From Brotaphodocola sp003480315 (GTDB lineage Bacteria > Bacillota > Clostridia > Lachnospirales > Lachnospiraceae): 64,000 nucleotides of DNA. Under the pieces are notes generated by a model. That model made no database searches, was not told where the DNA came from, and saw nothing but the letters and a program-made list of their open reading frames with translations. Shown piece by piece: positions 1 to 8,954 of this stretch. Position numbers and translations under genes: made by a program. The DNA lies in assembly GCF_964246085.1 (NCBI RefSeq), contig NZ_CAXTPD010000002.1; one strand, given 5' to 3'. Numbering within the stretch: the first letter of the stretch is position 1; every line of letters starts with the position of its first letter.

Positions 1-939
1 CACATACGCCGTGATCGACTTACAGTCCTGTCTGCTGTGATAACGGCTGCCGCTCGACATGATATAAACCGTACTGCCCTTTGCGGCCTCCTTCCCACAG
101 GAAACGCACGGATAATATTTTCCTCCATTTATATTACGCTTCTCTGCCATATGCTCCCACGACACAGCTGTCAGACGATTTGAAAGATAATGGCAGTTCC
201 GGTCCGGGTGATACCGCGTACTGTTCTTTCCGATATAGACAATCTGCTCATCTTCTCCGCCGTCCGAATCACGCTCCCCATATCGGCCCTCACGCCCGGT
301 CCAGCATCTGCGCCTGCAGCGTATCGTACGGTGCAGGGAGGAAAGGCCCAACACCGGAAATGGCATGGATATCTCATAGTCCATCACCAGATCCAGAACC
401 TCATCCTCCTTCCGCACTGAAGATTTCCGCATACTGATATGTGATATCCGTTCTGTATCGCAGTAAGACATCACTTTTGCACGGGCATAAAGCGGAGCTG
501 CCGCCTGCTCCGCATTGAGACAGAAGGTCTTATCTGATTCTCCGGCACCTGAACTATTTTCCTGTTTTTCTTCGTTCAGGCTATCCAGAAGATAGGCAAA
601 CTGACTGAGTTCTTCTCCAGCGCTCTCCAGTCCCGCCTGCATTTTCCGCTCAGTTATCATGATTTTTGCAGGAAGCATCAGGCTGACGGACGCAAAAATC
701 AGAAGCGACAGGGTAAACGCCGCTTCCAGTGTCATGGAAGCCTTCATTTTCCTCTGATTTTCAGATTTTCTCTGTTTCCGGGAGATGAAAGGGAATGCTC
801 TGCTGACCGGACCACATTCTGCCTTACGGAGCATACTTCGTTTTCTTACATAAAAGGGGCTTCGTACTTGGAGAGGTACATTTGTTTTATTATTTTGCTC
901 TGTCTGCTCCTCACTGCTGTGTTTCTTCCAGCAAAGCAT
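1..939 (-). CDS. TadE-like pilus protein with Cys-rich C-terminus (cut by window edge)
   Basis: An open frame runs from the ATG at 939 to the window edge without a stop (313 codons seen), behind a GGGAGGTG ribosome site. After about 65 charged residues there is a pilin-like hydrophobic segment beginning MTLEAAFTLSLL (residues 69-90), with the Glu expected near the start of type IVb pilin helices. This fits a TadE-type minor pilin, and it is last visible in the tad operon. The C-terminal part is unusual: RYHPDRNCHYL, then YYPCVSCG about 30 residues later, then a second RYHSRQDC. These resemble the small metal-binding YHxxxxC...PCxxC module found at the ends of several secreted proteins. The true C-terminus lies outside the window. 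Confidence 0.75.
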   Translation of the reverse strand, partial: MLCWKKHSSEEQTEQNNKTNVPLQVRSPFYVRKRSMLRKAECGPVSRAFPFISRKQRKSENQRKMKASMTLEAAFTLSLLIFASVSLMLPAKIMITERKMQAGLESAGEELSQFAYLLDSLNEEKQENSSGAGESDKTFCLNAEQAAAPLYARAKVMSYCDTERISHISMRKSSVRKEDEVLDLVMDYEISMPFPVLGLSSLHRTIRCRRRCWTGREGRYGERDSDGGEDEQIVYIGKNSTRYHPDRNCHYLSNRLTAVSWEHMAEKRNINGGKYYPCVSCGKEAAKGSTVYIMSSGSRYHSRQDCKSITAYV

Positions 940-986
940 TCCTTTTCACCTCCCTTCCCAAGAGAATTTATCGCAGCAAATTTCTA

Positions 987-2930
987 TCAGTACCGGCGTT
1001 CGGCCTTTACTGTCATCATCATACTGTAATCACGATTTCCAGTCAGGTTTTCCACAAAAGCCGGAGAGAAAAAAAGATGCTTCCCACAGACATTCCCCGA
1101 CATCTGAACCTGATATACCGCATTGCGCATGCAAAAGCCGCTTTTCCCCTGTGCCAGATTCAACTCGATCACATCCATGATCCGGTAATCCTGACGGACC
1201 ATCGGTGTTACAAACAGCAGGATTTTCAGCCAGGAAAGATATGAAAGACCGCTGTCACCGCCGCCCGCATCCAGGTTTCTGTTTTTTGCCATGCTTATGA
1301 GGTTTTCTATCGTAAGCGTCCAATCATCCTTTTTCTTGACCAGTTTTACTTTTTTCCCTGCCAGCAGTCCCTTCACATCCATCAGTGCTTCCCCAAGGGA
1401 CCATACCGACATGACAAAAAAGGTTGTTACCAGAACCAGCGGAGTTATGGCTGCTGCTCCCGTAATCACAGTTGCCAGCGTTCTTGCCTGTTTCCTCATT
1501 CCTTTATCCCGAAGAATATGAATCAGGTTCAGACCAGCCCTCACAGCCAGAAGCCGGTGCACCACACCACTCAGATTGTCCGGATCATTTGGGTTTCCAC
1601 AGATCAGATACTCCACCTCATAATCAAGTGCATGTCCGGATGCGGTTTCTTCTGTACAAAACTGTCTGAAAAATTTCCCACAGTATTCATTCACCAGGAT
1701 GTGTTCCGCCATGCTGCCGCTTCCGCTTTCTTCATCGTAGCTTTCTGCCTCAGATGGCAGCAGCGAAGTCTCAACAGTTTTTTTCGAGACTGTCTGCCCT
1801 TCCGGCACCAGAAGTTCCAGTAGTCCTTCCTGATAAAGCTGCTCTACCTGTTTTAACAGATTTTCGGTTTCTTTATCCTTGACTCCATGCGCAAATGACA
1901 GCGCAGGGATTTTGATACTCTGCAAACCATTTCGCACCGGCCTCCACAGGCTTTCATAATCCGGTTCACTGTCACCATCCTCATCGTCATCATCGTCCTC
2001 CCACTCCTCGATCTCGCGTTCCACCTCATAGGACTCTTCAATCAGCTCTTCCAGCCTCCGGATCGTTTCTGCCGACCATGGATCAAGATCACTCACCTCC
2101 TGGCGGCGCTTGCCATCCTCCGCGACATATGCTTCATATTCACTGATTTCCTCATCCAGGGCATCTGCCGTTTCTGTGCTCAGCCGATCCTCCCGTTCTT
2201 CCTGTTCCTGTCGGTCGGCTGCAAGCGTTTCCGCCAGCTTATCTGCTTCTTTTTCATATTTTTTCACCAGTCCCGGCATCTTCTTTAACTCCCGGATCAT
2301 CTGGTTTGCTTCACACCGGAATCCGTCTCCATCATAAGAAGAAAGTGCTCTTAAGCCCTCATTCTGGCTGATTCGCTCACTCTCCAGATTTTCACTGATG
2401 GATTCCAGGATCTTTTCCAGCTTCCACATGTCCTTAGTCCGCTTCCGATAAGTCTCTGCCATCTCGGTCACAGCTTCCGCCTCCTGGTCCTGGTCCCATA
2501 GCTGCTCTGCTTCATCTCCCCTGAAATCCGGATTCCAGATGCCGTACTTCATATAATCCAGAATCTCTTTTTCCAGATATTTTCCATGTCCGTCCGTAAC
2601 CCGCACAATCTCCTCAGCCTGCGTCTCTTGCAATGCCATGGGATACCAGTTATCCGTTTCCAGATACGGAGTCAGAAAGCCGGCAAAATCTGCTTCAATT
2701 TCCTCCCCGCTCTCGTATTCCGCAAACAGCAGACGGTAGTTATCCCAAAGCCCTCTGTGATACTGGCTGAATACCGAATCCATTGCAGAAGATGCCGCCA
2801 TCTGCAGATACCATCTTGCGCCGGCTGTGCGCGCTGATTCCAGGAGCACGCACAGAAACGCAAAGAGGATCATCATGATCATGCTGACAAACACGGTAAC
2901 CTGCCCGCCCAGCTCCCGCTTCCCGGTCAT
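987..2930 (-). CDS. DUF5702 domain protein, TadG-like component of the tad locus
   Basis: 647 residues. The N-terminus (GGQVTVFVSMIMMILFAFLCVLLESAR) is one membrane helix with the TadE/TadG look, followed by a long acidic, largely helical extracytoplasmic part (residues about 60-330, with an Asp/Glu run EWEDDDDDEDGD) and a second hydrophobic segment near residue 495 (ITPLVLVTTFFVMSVW). Proteins of this design are typical of Lachnospiraceae tad loci, where they replace TadG. The gene starts 3 bases after the Flp pilin stop, so the two are translated together. The precise role is unknown; assembly or surface anchoring of the pilus is an inference from context. Confidence 0.75.
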   Translation of the reverse strand: MTGKRELGGQVTVFVSMIMMILFAFLCVLLESARTAGARWYLQMAASSAMDSVFSQYHRGLWDNYRLLFAEYESGEEIEADFAGFLTPYLETDNWYPMALQETQAEEIVRVTDGHGKYLEKEILDYMKYGIWNPDFRGDEAEQLWDQDQEAEAVTEMAETYRKRTKDMWKLEKILESISENLESERISQNEGLRALSSYDGDGFRCEANQMIRELKKMPGLVKKYEKEADKLAETLAADRQEQEEREDRLSTETADALDEEISEYEAYVAEDGKRRQEVSDLDPWSAETIRRLEELIEESYEVEREIEEWEDDDDDEDGDSEPDYESLWRPVRNGLQSIKIPALSFAHGVKDKETENLLKQVEQLYQEGLLELLVPEGQTVSKKTVETSLLPSEAESYDEESGSGSMAEHILVNEYCGKFFRQFCTEETASGHALDYEVEYLICGNPNDPDNLSGVVHRLLAVRAGLNLIHILRDKGMRKQARTLATVITGAAAITPLVLVTTFFVMSVWSLGEALMDVKGLLAGKKVKLVKKKDDWTLTIENLISMAKNRNLDAGGGDSGLSYLSWLKILLFVTPMVRQDYRIMDVIELNLAQGKSGFCMRNAVYQVQMSGNVCGKHLFFSPAFVENLTGNRDYSMMMTVKAERRY

Positions 2931-2933
2931 ACG

Positions 2934-3164
2934 CTAATACACTTCTTTTGACTGAGTTTCAATCTGTTTGAAAATGGTCTCCAGCAGTTTCCGGATCTGG
3001 GTCTTGAAAATAATCACAAGACCAATGAGCACAACCAGGATCAGGACCACCTCGATCACACCGACTCCATCCTCGTCCGCCCAGAAGGCCCTAAACTCAT
3101 CAGCAAGACCATTGGCAAATTTCTCTGCTGCTTCATGTTCTTTCCGGTTTTTCATCTGTTCCAT
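2934..3164 (-). CDS. Flp-family type IVb pilin
   Basis: 76 residues from the ATG at 3164, chosen because AAGGGAGG lies 7 bases upstream; an in-frame ATG 30 bases earlier has no such site. The protein has a charged, hydrophilic leader (residues 1-31), then EDGVGVIEVVLILVVLIGL, a Gly followed a few residues later by Glu and a long hydrophobic helix. This is the class III prepilin pattern cut by the TadV/CpaA peptidase encoded at 7647-8273. The leader is long for an Flp pilin, but leaders of this kind are common in Clostridia. It is likely the major subunit of the fibre. Confidence 0.85.
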   Translation of the reverse strand: MEQMKNRKEHEAAEKFANGLADEFRAFWADEDGVGVIEVVLILVVLIGLVIIFKTQIRKLLETIFKQIETQSKEVY

Positions 3165-3232
3165 ATGCTTTCCTCCCTTGTCTTTCGCCGTCATTTGCCG
3201 GCAATCTCATTGTTTCTGCATCTGTTTTGTAC

Positions 3233-4507
3233 TTACCCCATTGTCATCATAGCCGGAACCATAATAAAGATCATGACGATCAATAAAAGCAGAAACAGCG
3301 GCAGCAGAAGCTTCGTCCCGGCTTCCTCCCCCATTCTCCTGGCAAGATTTTTCCGCATTTCAAAAGCATCCTCCACCTCTGTACGCAAAAGCTCCCGCAG
3401 GTTTTTCGTTCCTGTTTTCCGGTTCTGTTCCAGAATACTGCTCAGCTTTAAATAAGGCTGCAGACGGCATCTTCGGCCAAATTCCCGATATGCCGCACCC
3501 TCTGATGTTCCATTTTCCATCTGGTAATAGGTCTGCTGCATTTCTTCATAGACCGGACGTTCCTTTCTGAAATCTGTGTTCTCATAATCATGTACCATAC
3601 GGCCCCATGCATTGCGCACCGTCATGCCGGCACCTACAAGCACCTGCAGCTTGGAAACCATCTCTGCATAATCCAGAAGCAGCAGCTGTTCCCGCTTTTT
3701 CTCCCGTTCCTTCCGCTCTGAATCTTCGCGCAGAACAAAAAGCGCGGCCAGCAGGATTCCCAGAAACGGAATCACTCCATAATTTTGTTTTTCCGCCGGC
3801 CGGTAAGAAAGCGTTTTCCCCTGATATTCCACAGGGAGTTTCAGGTATGCTTCGTTTTTCTGCTGTTCATCCAGCTGGACAAGCTCTTCAGAAAATGTCC
3901 GCAGCAGCTGTTCCTCCTGGCTCCGGGACTTAGGCAGCAATGTGACCGGTATTTCAAAATCCGCCTGAAAATCACCGGTACGAAGCTCTGCCTGCAGCAA
4001 AACCTCCTGCCGTTTCAGCACCTCGCCTTCAATCATACCTGAGGAAGATAATAGTTCCGGCTCCGAAGAATGCCAACGGATCTGCACACCGCTTTCTCTC
4101 AGATAGGAAGGGAGTACCAGATTTTCTGTCACTGCGTCGAGACTTTCATTCTCTCCCAGTATCTGTTCCCCAAGCTGTTCCATAGCTCCATAAAAGACAT
4201 CGTCCGCCTCTTCTTTTGTATACACTCGCGGGCTTATTTTTACGGTTACGGTCTGCTCTTCTTCTCCAAGACCGCTCACGATCAGCTCCTGCTCCTTCTG
4301 TGTTCCTCCGTAGCCCTCCCGCTCCACCAGGCCGCCTGCCAGCTGCATGTCCTGCCCCGGCCCAAACCACCTCAGATATCCCCACAGGATCAGACTTACT
4401 CCCACGCATGCTGCAGCCGACAGCCGGCTTTTTTTCTGTGATCCTCCCGCTTCAGATGATACTCTCTTCTTGTCCATTTCAGAATTTACATGTTTTCTCA
4501 ATTTCAT
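3233..4507 (-). CDS. tadC: TadC-like inner-membrane pilus platform protein with an extra extracytoplasmic domain
   Basis: 424 residues from the ATG at 4507 (GAGGTG just upstream, 2 bases after the tadB stop). The C-terminal half is a GspF/TadC membrane platform: a helix at about 258-275 (IPFLGILLAALFVL), a cytoplasmic helical bundle, and a terminal helix LLLPLFLLLLIVMIFIMVPAM. Unlike the usual compact TadC, an N-terminal helix (about 27-42) is followed by about 200 residues predicted to lie outside the cytoplasm. These include YTKEEADDVFYGAMEQL and IRWHSSEPELLSSSGMIEGEVL, which resemble the atrophied bacterial Ig-type repeat of surface proteins. TadC works with TadB under the CpaF motor. Confidence 0.8.
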   Translation of the reverse strand: MKLRKHVNSEMDKKRVSSEAGGSQKKSRLSAAACVGVSLILWGYLRWFGPGQDMQLAGGLVEREGYGGTQKEQELIVSGLGEEEQTVTVKISPRVYTKEEADDVFYGAMEQLGEQILGENESLDAVTENLVLPSYLRESGVQIRWHSSEPELLSSSGMIEGEVLKRQEVLLQAELRTGDFQADFEIPVTLLPKSRSQEEQLLRTFSEELVQLDEQQKNEAYLKLPVEYQGKTLSYRPAEKQNYGVIPFLGILLAALFVLREDSERKEREKKREQLLLLDYAEMVSKLQVLVGAGMTVRNAWGRMVHDYENTDFRKERPVYEEMQQTYYQMENGTSEGAAYREFGRRCRLQPYLKLSSILEQNRKTGTKNLRELLRTEVEDAFEMRKNLARRMGEEAGTKLLLPLFLLLLIVMIFIMVPAMMTMG

Positions 4508-4509
4508 GC

Positions 4510-5280
4510 TCACACCTCTATATCCAGAATCCGCTCTGAGAGCCAGAACGCAGTCAGATACAAAATCAGGCACATCGTCATCAGCACCCGTCCCATTCCC
4601 GTGCAATACATCTGATCAAAAAATCCCGGTGAGCTTCCTTCCACATAAACAATGATGAAAAACGGAATCATATTCATGATCTTCTGCTCAAACTGACGTG
4701 ACGTGGTCAGCGTGATGATTTCTTCCTTTACCTGCATCTTATCCCGGATCACTTCTGCCGTATGGCGCATGATACTTCCAAGATCACCTCCTGTCCGCTT
4801 TCCAATGCCGAGGACTTCAGCCAGGTTCTGCACATCTTCCAGGCCACTGCGCCCGGCAAACTCCGCAAGCACCTGCTCTACATTCCGGTTTGTGCGGATC
4901 TGCTGCACCATGCCGGAAAACTCCCGGACGATCAGTCCCTGCTCCCCATAGAGGAGCCGCAATTCCTCCAGGCTTACCGCCATGGCATTTTCCACGGCAT
5001 AGCCTGCACTTAAAGAAGCCGCCAGAATGACCATTGCTTCCTTAAACTGCTGTGCCAGCATGCGTTTGCGCCGTTTTAAACGCTGTCTGCGTTCCCGCCA
5101 TATGAGGATTCCGCAGCACAGCGGAAGCATAAATCCGAATGCCAGCATGCTTCGATAGAAAATATAGGCAAACAATGCACTCACTGCCGCGCCTTTTCCC
5201 AATGCCAGCAGTACTTCCTGAAATGATAAATGATAGGTACCATAGTCAATTTGCTGCTTACAGGCTGTAACCGGCTGCAT
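4510..5280 (-). CDS. tadB: TadB-like inner-membrane pilus platform protein
   Basis: 256 residues from the ATG at 5280, with GGCAGGAAAAG about 10 bases upstream. The family normally begins close to this point (DYGTYHLSFQEVLLALGKG). A longer form from the ATG at 5373 or TTG at 5388 is possible but would overlap cpaF by over 100 bases. Two N-terminal helices, a basic stretch RRQRLKRRKRM, the F-domain motif LAASLSAGYAVENAM, and helices at the C-terminus define the T2SSF fold. The conserved GIGKRTGGDLGSIM loop is present. Its start overlaps cpaF by 23 bases and its stop abuts tadC. Confidence 0.88.
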   Translation of the reverse strand: MQPVTACKQQIDYGTYHLSFQEVLLALGKGAAVSALFAYIFYRSMLAFGFMLPLCCGILIWRERRQRLKRRKRMLAQQFKEAMVILAASLSAGYAVENAMAVSLEELRLLYGEQGLIVREFSGMVQQIRTNRNVEQVLAEFAGRSGLEDVQNLAEVLGIGKRTGGDLGSIMRHTAEVIRDKMQVKEEIITLTTSRQFEQKIMNMIPFFIIVYVEGSSPGFFDQMYCTGMGRVLMTMCLILYLTAFWLSERILDIEV

Positions 5281-6553
5281 GAAGCTTTTCCTGCCTTGCA
5301 AGCGTTCCGACTGCTGTGAGGCTGCCGCGGACGCCCTGCTTTGCGCCGCCCGGGCTCCTGTCCTCATCCGCATCTCCCCTTTCCTCAAACCGGTAAAGCG
5401 GATTTAACTGAATCTCGCCCTCCGCGTATCCGGTTACTTCCGTAATTTCCAGCACCCGCCGGCTTCTGTCCCTCAGCCTGCCGAGATGCACCAGAATATC
5501 GATCGCAGAGGCAATCTGCCCCCGCACCGCAGTCAGAGGAATATCTGCTGCCATGAGCGTCATGGTTTCCAGGCGCGACAGCATATCTCTTGCACTGTTT
5601 CCATGTCCGGTGGACAGGCCAAAATGTCCGGTATTCAACGCCTGCAGCATATCCAGGCATTCCTTTCCGCGCACCTCCCCGACAATCAGATAATTAGGTC
5701 TCATACGAAGTGATGCACGGATCAGGTCACTGATCTCTACAGCGCCTTCTCCCTCTGCATTGGCTCCGCGGGTCTCCAGACGAACCAGATTTGGAATCTG
5801 GGTAATCTGCAATTCTGCGGAATCCTCTATGGTAATAACCCGCTCTGTTTCCGGAATATAGGCAGATAAGGCATTCAAAAATGTAGTCTTGCCGGATCCG
5901 GTCCCACCGCTGATAAAAATGTTATACCCGGACCGGACCAGCTTTTCCAGAAAATCAGCGGCTTCACGGGTCAGGGATCCATAACGGATCAGCCGGTCTA
6001 TGGTAATTGGCTCCGGAAATTTTCGAATCGTCACAACCGGTCCATCCAAGGCAATTGGCGGCAGCACAATGTGCACACGCGAACCATCCTCCACCAGGCG
6101 TGCATCCGCGATCGGCCTGCTCACATTTACAACACGGTTAATTTTGCTGACGATCTGCTGGATCATATCCTCCAGCTGCTCCACCTGTTCAAAGCTGCGA
6201 TCCCAGCGTTCCAGCCTGCCGCTCCGTTCCACGAAAATATGATCCTTTCCGTTTACCATAATCTCCGTCACCTCCGGATCATCCACCAGTTCCTGCAGGA
6301 TATCCAGTCGCCGGAAGCTGTCAAAAAGCCTGTTTTTCAAATCAATCCTCTGTCCCAGGGGCAGATACTGCCGCTCTGCCACCCCGGCAACGGCCTGATC
6401 AATGCAGTCATACAGCTCATCATCCCCAATCTGATCAAAACCGCTCAGCGCCTCCCGCACCTCGCTGCGCAGCTGGTCCAGCAGTTTCTTTGCATGGACC
6501 GTCTCCTCCGTATTCTCCACCAGCTTCACCATCCCCTTCTTCCCATTTTTCAC
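5258..6553 (-). CDS. cpaF: CpaF/TadA secretion ATPase of the tad pilus
   Basis: 431 residues. Walker A GGTGSGKTT is at residues 216-224, with the Walker B/His region (TIEDSAELQI, MRPNYLIVGEVRGKE) following. An N-terminal domain of about 190 residues ends in the family signature RPIADARLVEDGSRV. The cytoplasmic hexameric motor hydrolyses ATP to drive pilus assembly through TadB/TadC. The start is a GTG with AGGTG 7 bases upstream; the ATG eight codons in is an alternative. The tail after NPLYRFEE is rich in Gly, Ala and Arg and overlaps the tadB start. Confidence 0.95.
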   Translation of the reverse strand: MKNGKKGMVKLVENTEETVHAKKLLDQLRSEVREALSGFDQIGDDELYDCIDQAVAGVAERQYLPLGQRIDLKNRLFDSFRRLDILQELVDDPEVTEIMVNGKDHIFVERSGRLERWDRSFEQVEQLEDMIQQIVSKINRVVNVSRPIADARLVEDGSRVHIVLPPIALDGPVVTIRKFPEPITIDRLIRYGSLTREAADFLEKLVRSGYNIFISGGTGSGKTTFLNALSAYIPETERVITIEDSAELQITQIPNLVRLETRGANAEGEGAVEISDLIRASLRMRPNYLIVGEVRGKECLDMLQALNTGHFGLSTGHGNSARDMLSRLETMTLMAADIPLTAVRGQIASAIDILVHLGRLRDRSRRVLEITEVTGYAEGEIQLNPLYRFEERGDADEDRSPGGAKQGVRGSLTAVGTLARQEKLHAAGYSL

Positions 6554-6603
6554 TGCTGCACCTGTTTTGCAGCGCAGGCTTCGTTTTGGCCCAGGTACCG
6601 GCG

Positions 6604-7584
6604 CTATCTTAATTCCCGAACAAAATCTCCCAGATCACTCCATAAAAGCTGTTCCAGATAGCTTTCCCTGGCTGGAAGCGGCCCCGGTTCCGGGAGCTTT
6701 AAAAACCGCAGCTTTTCCCAGACTGCACTGCGTCCTGACCGGTTCAGATATGTTTTCCATTCTTCCAGCTTTGCTGTAGATACTACATCATCTTTTACCG
6801 GTACATAGATCACATCACAGATACCAAGAAGTTCTTCTGAACCTCCGCAAAATCCTCCCACATCCAGGATCAGCTCTTCGTAAGTTCCATCCGCTGCGAT
6901 CCGCTGCACCAGTCCGGAAAACACCTCCTGGCGGATTCCATTCTTATCCTCTGCATAAGTCACCGGAGGAATATAGTCCAGCTCCCCCCAGTTGTAGGTA
7001 ACACTTCCCAGGCGTACTGAACTGTACTCGCGCTGGGTATAATAATAAAGCAGATCGGAAAGACCGCCTGTATACACGGTCCCTGTCAATGCGGAAAGAC
7101 CGGAAAATTCTTCCAGTGTGATATAAAGCACCTTTTCCTCCCGGGCCAGTACCTGCCCCAGCGTCAGCGCAAAACTGGTTTTTCCGCACCGTCCGATTGG
7201 TGAATATACTCCTGTGATCCTGCTGCGTCTGCCTGCGGCTGTCATGAGTACCGGAATCTCCTGTGGCCGATACCAGGACATTACTTCCCTCAGAAGATCG
7301 TCCGATGCCTGATATTTATAAACCACGGCCTCGCCCTCTTCAGCCACCCCATTCTCACTAAGCCACACAACCTGTGCCGCCGGGATCCCGTCAAGCTGCT
7401 CCTTCTCTACTCCGCTGCCAGCCAGCAGCAGATCAATTTTCTCGCGCGCTGCAAACTCTTTTAGTTTTTCCAGACTGGTAAAAGCGACCACCTGGAACGG
7501 AACCTGACTTCTCTGATTCACGAACTCTGCCAGACGGTCTGCATACCGGGAGTCTGCATCGTAGACTGCCATAATCTTTTTCAT
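6604..7584 (-). CDS. CpaE/TadZ-like MinD-family ATPase
   Basis: 326 residues from the second of two adjacent ATGs at 7584, which has the better spacing to GGGGG. Residues 1-110 look like a receiver-like domain without an obvious phosphoacceptor (MKKIMAVYDADSRYADRLAEFV). The rest is a SIMIBI P-loop ATPase with YSPIGRCGKTSFALTLG, a deviant Walker A that lacks the first Lys of KGGxGKT. TadZ proteins place the Tad machine in the cell. It lies 50 bases upstream of cpaF and 62 bases downstream of the prepilin peptidase. Confidence 0.82.
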   Translation of the reverse strand: MKKIMAVYDADSRYADRLAEFVNQRSQVPFQVVAFTSLEKLKEFAAREKIDLLLAGSGVEKEQLDGIPAAQVVWLSENGVAEEGEAVVYKYQASDDLLREVMSWYRPQEIPVLMTAAGRRSRITGVYSPIGRCGKTSFALTLGQVLAREEKVLYITLEEFSGLSALTGTVYTGGLSDLLYYYTQREYSSVRLGSVTYNWGELDYIPPVTYAEDKNGIRQEVFSGLVQRIAADGTYEELILDVGGFCGGSEELLGICDVIYVPVKDDVVSTAKLEEWKTYLNRSGRSAVWEKLRFLKLPEPGPLPARESYLEQLLWSDLGDFVRELR

Positions 7585-7646
7585 CATCTTCCCCCTTTTC
7601 ATCATTCCCATGTGTTCTCACGGTCAGCGCAAACAAGTGCGCAGAC

Positions 7647-8273
7647 CTACTGAACAGTTACCCCAAAACCACACCAGGAAAGGAACAGATACCCCAGCAC
7701 ACCGGCCGCCAGGCAAACTGCAAACGGGATATGATGAACCGCCTGCGGCTGATCCAGGGAATCATATGGCTGAATGTTCCGGCTGGCAGTCACCATTTCT
7801 ACATAGCGTTTCATATAATTAAACCGCTCTGCTGCCACACCGTAACGTTTCATTCTCCACAGGCTCCATACGGCTCCTGTCAAAAACCCCAGCGCTATCG
7901 CGTAAAATCCCGGCAAAGGACCAAGATAACCGCCAATCACAGCCATCAGCTTACCATCCCCTGCGCCCATAACACGAAAACGGAACAGGCACATTCCTGC
8001 TGCCAGAAATAATACTGCACCGAAAAAAAATGCAGAGCCTCTATGCAGCACACCGGCAGCAGTCAGCAGCCAAAGCCAGTAATTCCTTACCTTTCCATAT
8101 TTCAGATCTGTCCACGCACACACCATTACACCTGCACATAATATCAGATGTTCTGTCCCATATTCTACGAGATACCACCACCTTTTCCGGCACATACCTG
8201 TCTCAAATACCAGGCTGCTGCCTGCCGTAAAATCCATCATGAAAATTCTGCCGAAACGGCTGAGATCATACAT
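7647..8273 (-). CDS. Prepilin peptidase, A24 family (TadV/CpaA-like)
   Basis: 208 residues with several membrane helices. The two catalytic Asp residues of the A24 aspartic peptidases are visible: D56 in TDLKYGKVRN and D106 in GAGDGKLM. It should cleave the leader of the Flp pilin (2934-3164) and TadE-like proteins. There is no N-methylation domain, as usual for the TadV subclass. It is the first gene of the operon. The start is uncertain: no clear ribosome site precedes the ATG at 8273, and an ATG pair about 12 codons in (MMDFTAG) is an alternative. Confidence 0.88.
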   Translation of the reverse strand: MYDLSRFGRIFMMDFTAGSSLVFETGMCRKRWWYLVEYGTEHLILCAGVMVCAWTDLKYGKVRNYWLWLLTAAGVLHRGSAFFFGAVLFLAAGMCLFRFRVMGAGDGKLMAVIGGYLGPLPGFYAIALGFLTGAVWSLWRMKRYGVAAERFNYMKRYVEMVTASRNIQPYDSLDQPQAVHHIPFAVCLAAGVLGYLFLSWCGFGVTVQ

Positions 8274-8351
8274 TGATATCCGGCAGGCGCTGCCATAGCT
8301 TAAGCGGCGCTGCCAGACTTCGCATCAGACCGATGCGTTGATTGTGGACTT

Positions 8352-8380
8352 ATCATACCGGAGATCAGGATTTCCGTCAA
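8352..8380 (-). promoter_or_regulatory. Promoter of the tad pilus operon
   Basis: On the minus strand TTGACG (8375-8380), a 17-base spacer and TATGAT (8352-8357) form a near-consensus sigma-A promoter about 80 bases ahead of the prepilin peptidase gene. The rest of 8274-8458 holds a short hairpin (CCGGCTT/AAGCCGG near 8424-8439) and a direct GGCGCTGCC repeat, with no gene. Confidence 0.7.
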
Positions 8381-8458
8381 TATACACATCCTGCATAAAA
8401 CGACAAAGTTCGACTGTATGATCCGGCTTCTAAGCCGGCACCTGCTCTCTCCAAATAA

Positions 8459-8488
8459 TTGGACATCATCCTGTGAAGATGTTATACT
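8459..8488 (+). promoter_or_regulatory. Promoter of the 85-residue protein gene
   Basis: TTGGAC (8459-8464), an 18-base spacer and TATACT (8483-8488), followed by AAAAGGAG at 8507-8514 and the ATG at 8525. Confidence 0.65.
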
Positions 8489-8524
8489 GAAGCTATCGGA
8501 ATCAAGAAAAGGAGTACCATCACC

Positions 8525-8782
8525 ATGAATGAATTATATGAAGCCATTGAAGCAAAGATCAAAGCATCCGGATACCCGCGTGAAATCTCCGGTGAAGCCG
8601 TCTACAACGACATCTGCGATCAGATCGAAGGAAAAGAAAACGGAGATTATGTTGTTCTCTCCAAATTTGAAGAAGATGTGGTATTTGAATATCACATCAC
8701 CATTTCCGACGAAGCATTTAATCTGGGTATCCTCACCATGCGCACCCCGGAAGGTATATTTGAAACCGACTTCGATGAGTAA
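8525..8782 (+). CDS. Small acidic protein of unknown function
   Basis: 85 residues, strongly acidic, no signal peptide or membrane segment. The sequence alternates strand-like stretches (YVVLSKFEEDVVFEYHITISD) with an N-terminal helix (MNELYEAIEAKIKASGY). It has its own promoter, a good ribosome site and its own terminator, so it is a monocistronic real gene. I do not recognise a named family. It lies between the divergent tad operon and the ArsR operon and shows no clear link to either. Confidence 0.8.
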   Translation: MNELYEAIEAKIKASGYPREISGEAVYNDICDQIEGKENGDYVVLSKFEEDVVFEYHITISDEAFNLGILTMRTPEGIFETDFDE

Positions 8783-8801
8783 CTGCCGCTCTGCGTTCCA
8801 C

Positions 8802-8834
8802 ACCGTCTGGCCAAAGACCAGGCGGTATTTTTTT
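8802..8834 (+). terminator. Rho-independent terminator
   Basis: ACCGTCTGG / CCAGGCGGT stem around a CCAAAGA loop, followed by ATTTTTTT, 20 bases after the stop of the 85-residue gene. Confidence 0.85.
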
Positions 8835-8888
8835 GCGCATCTTAGGACATTTTGACGAAAAACTTTGTTTTTGATCCGTTTATTTTGG

Positions 8889-8929
8889 TTGACGTGAACA
8901 ATCTGTCGTGATAGAATGAACTTAGTTCA
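8889..8929 (+). promoter_or_regulatory. arsR-type promoter with palindromic operator at the start site
   Basis: TTGACG (8889-8894), a 17-base spacer and TAGAAT (8912-8917). The palindrome TGAAC-TTA-GTTCA (8917-8929) starts at the last base of the -10 box and covers the predicted start site. The position is right for repression by the ArsR-family protein encoded 26 bases further on. Confidence 0.75.
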
Positions 8930-8954
8930 ATTTTTTAAACCAAAGGAGGTTTGT

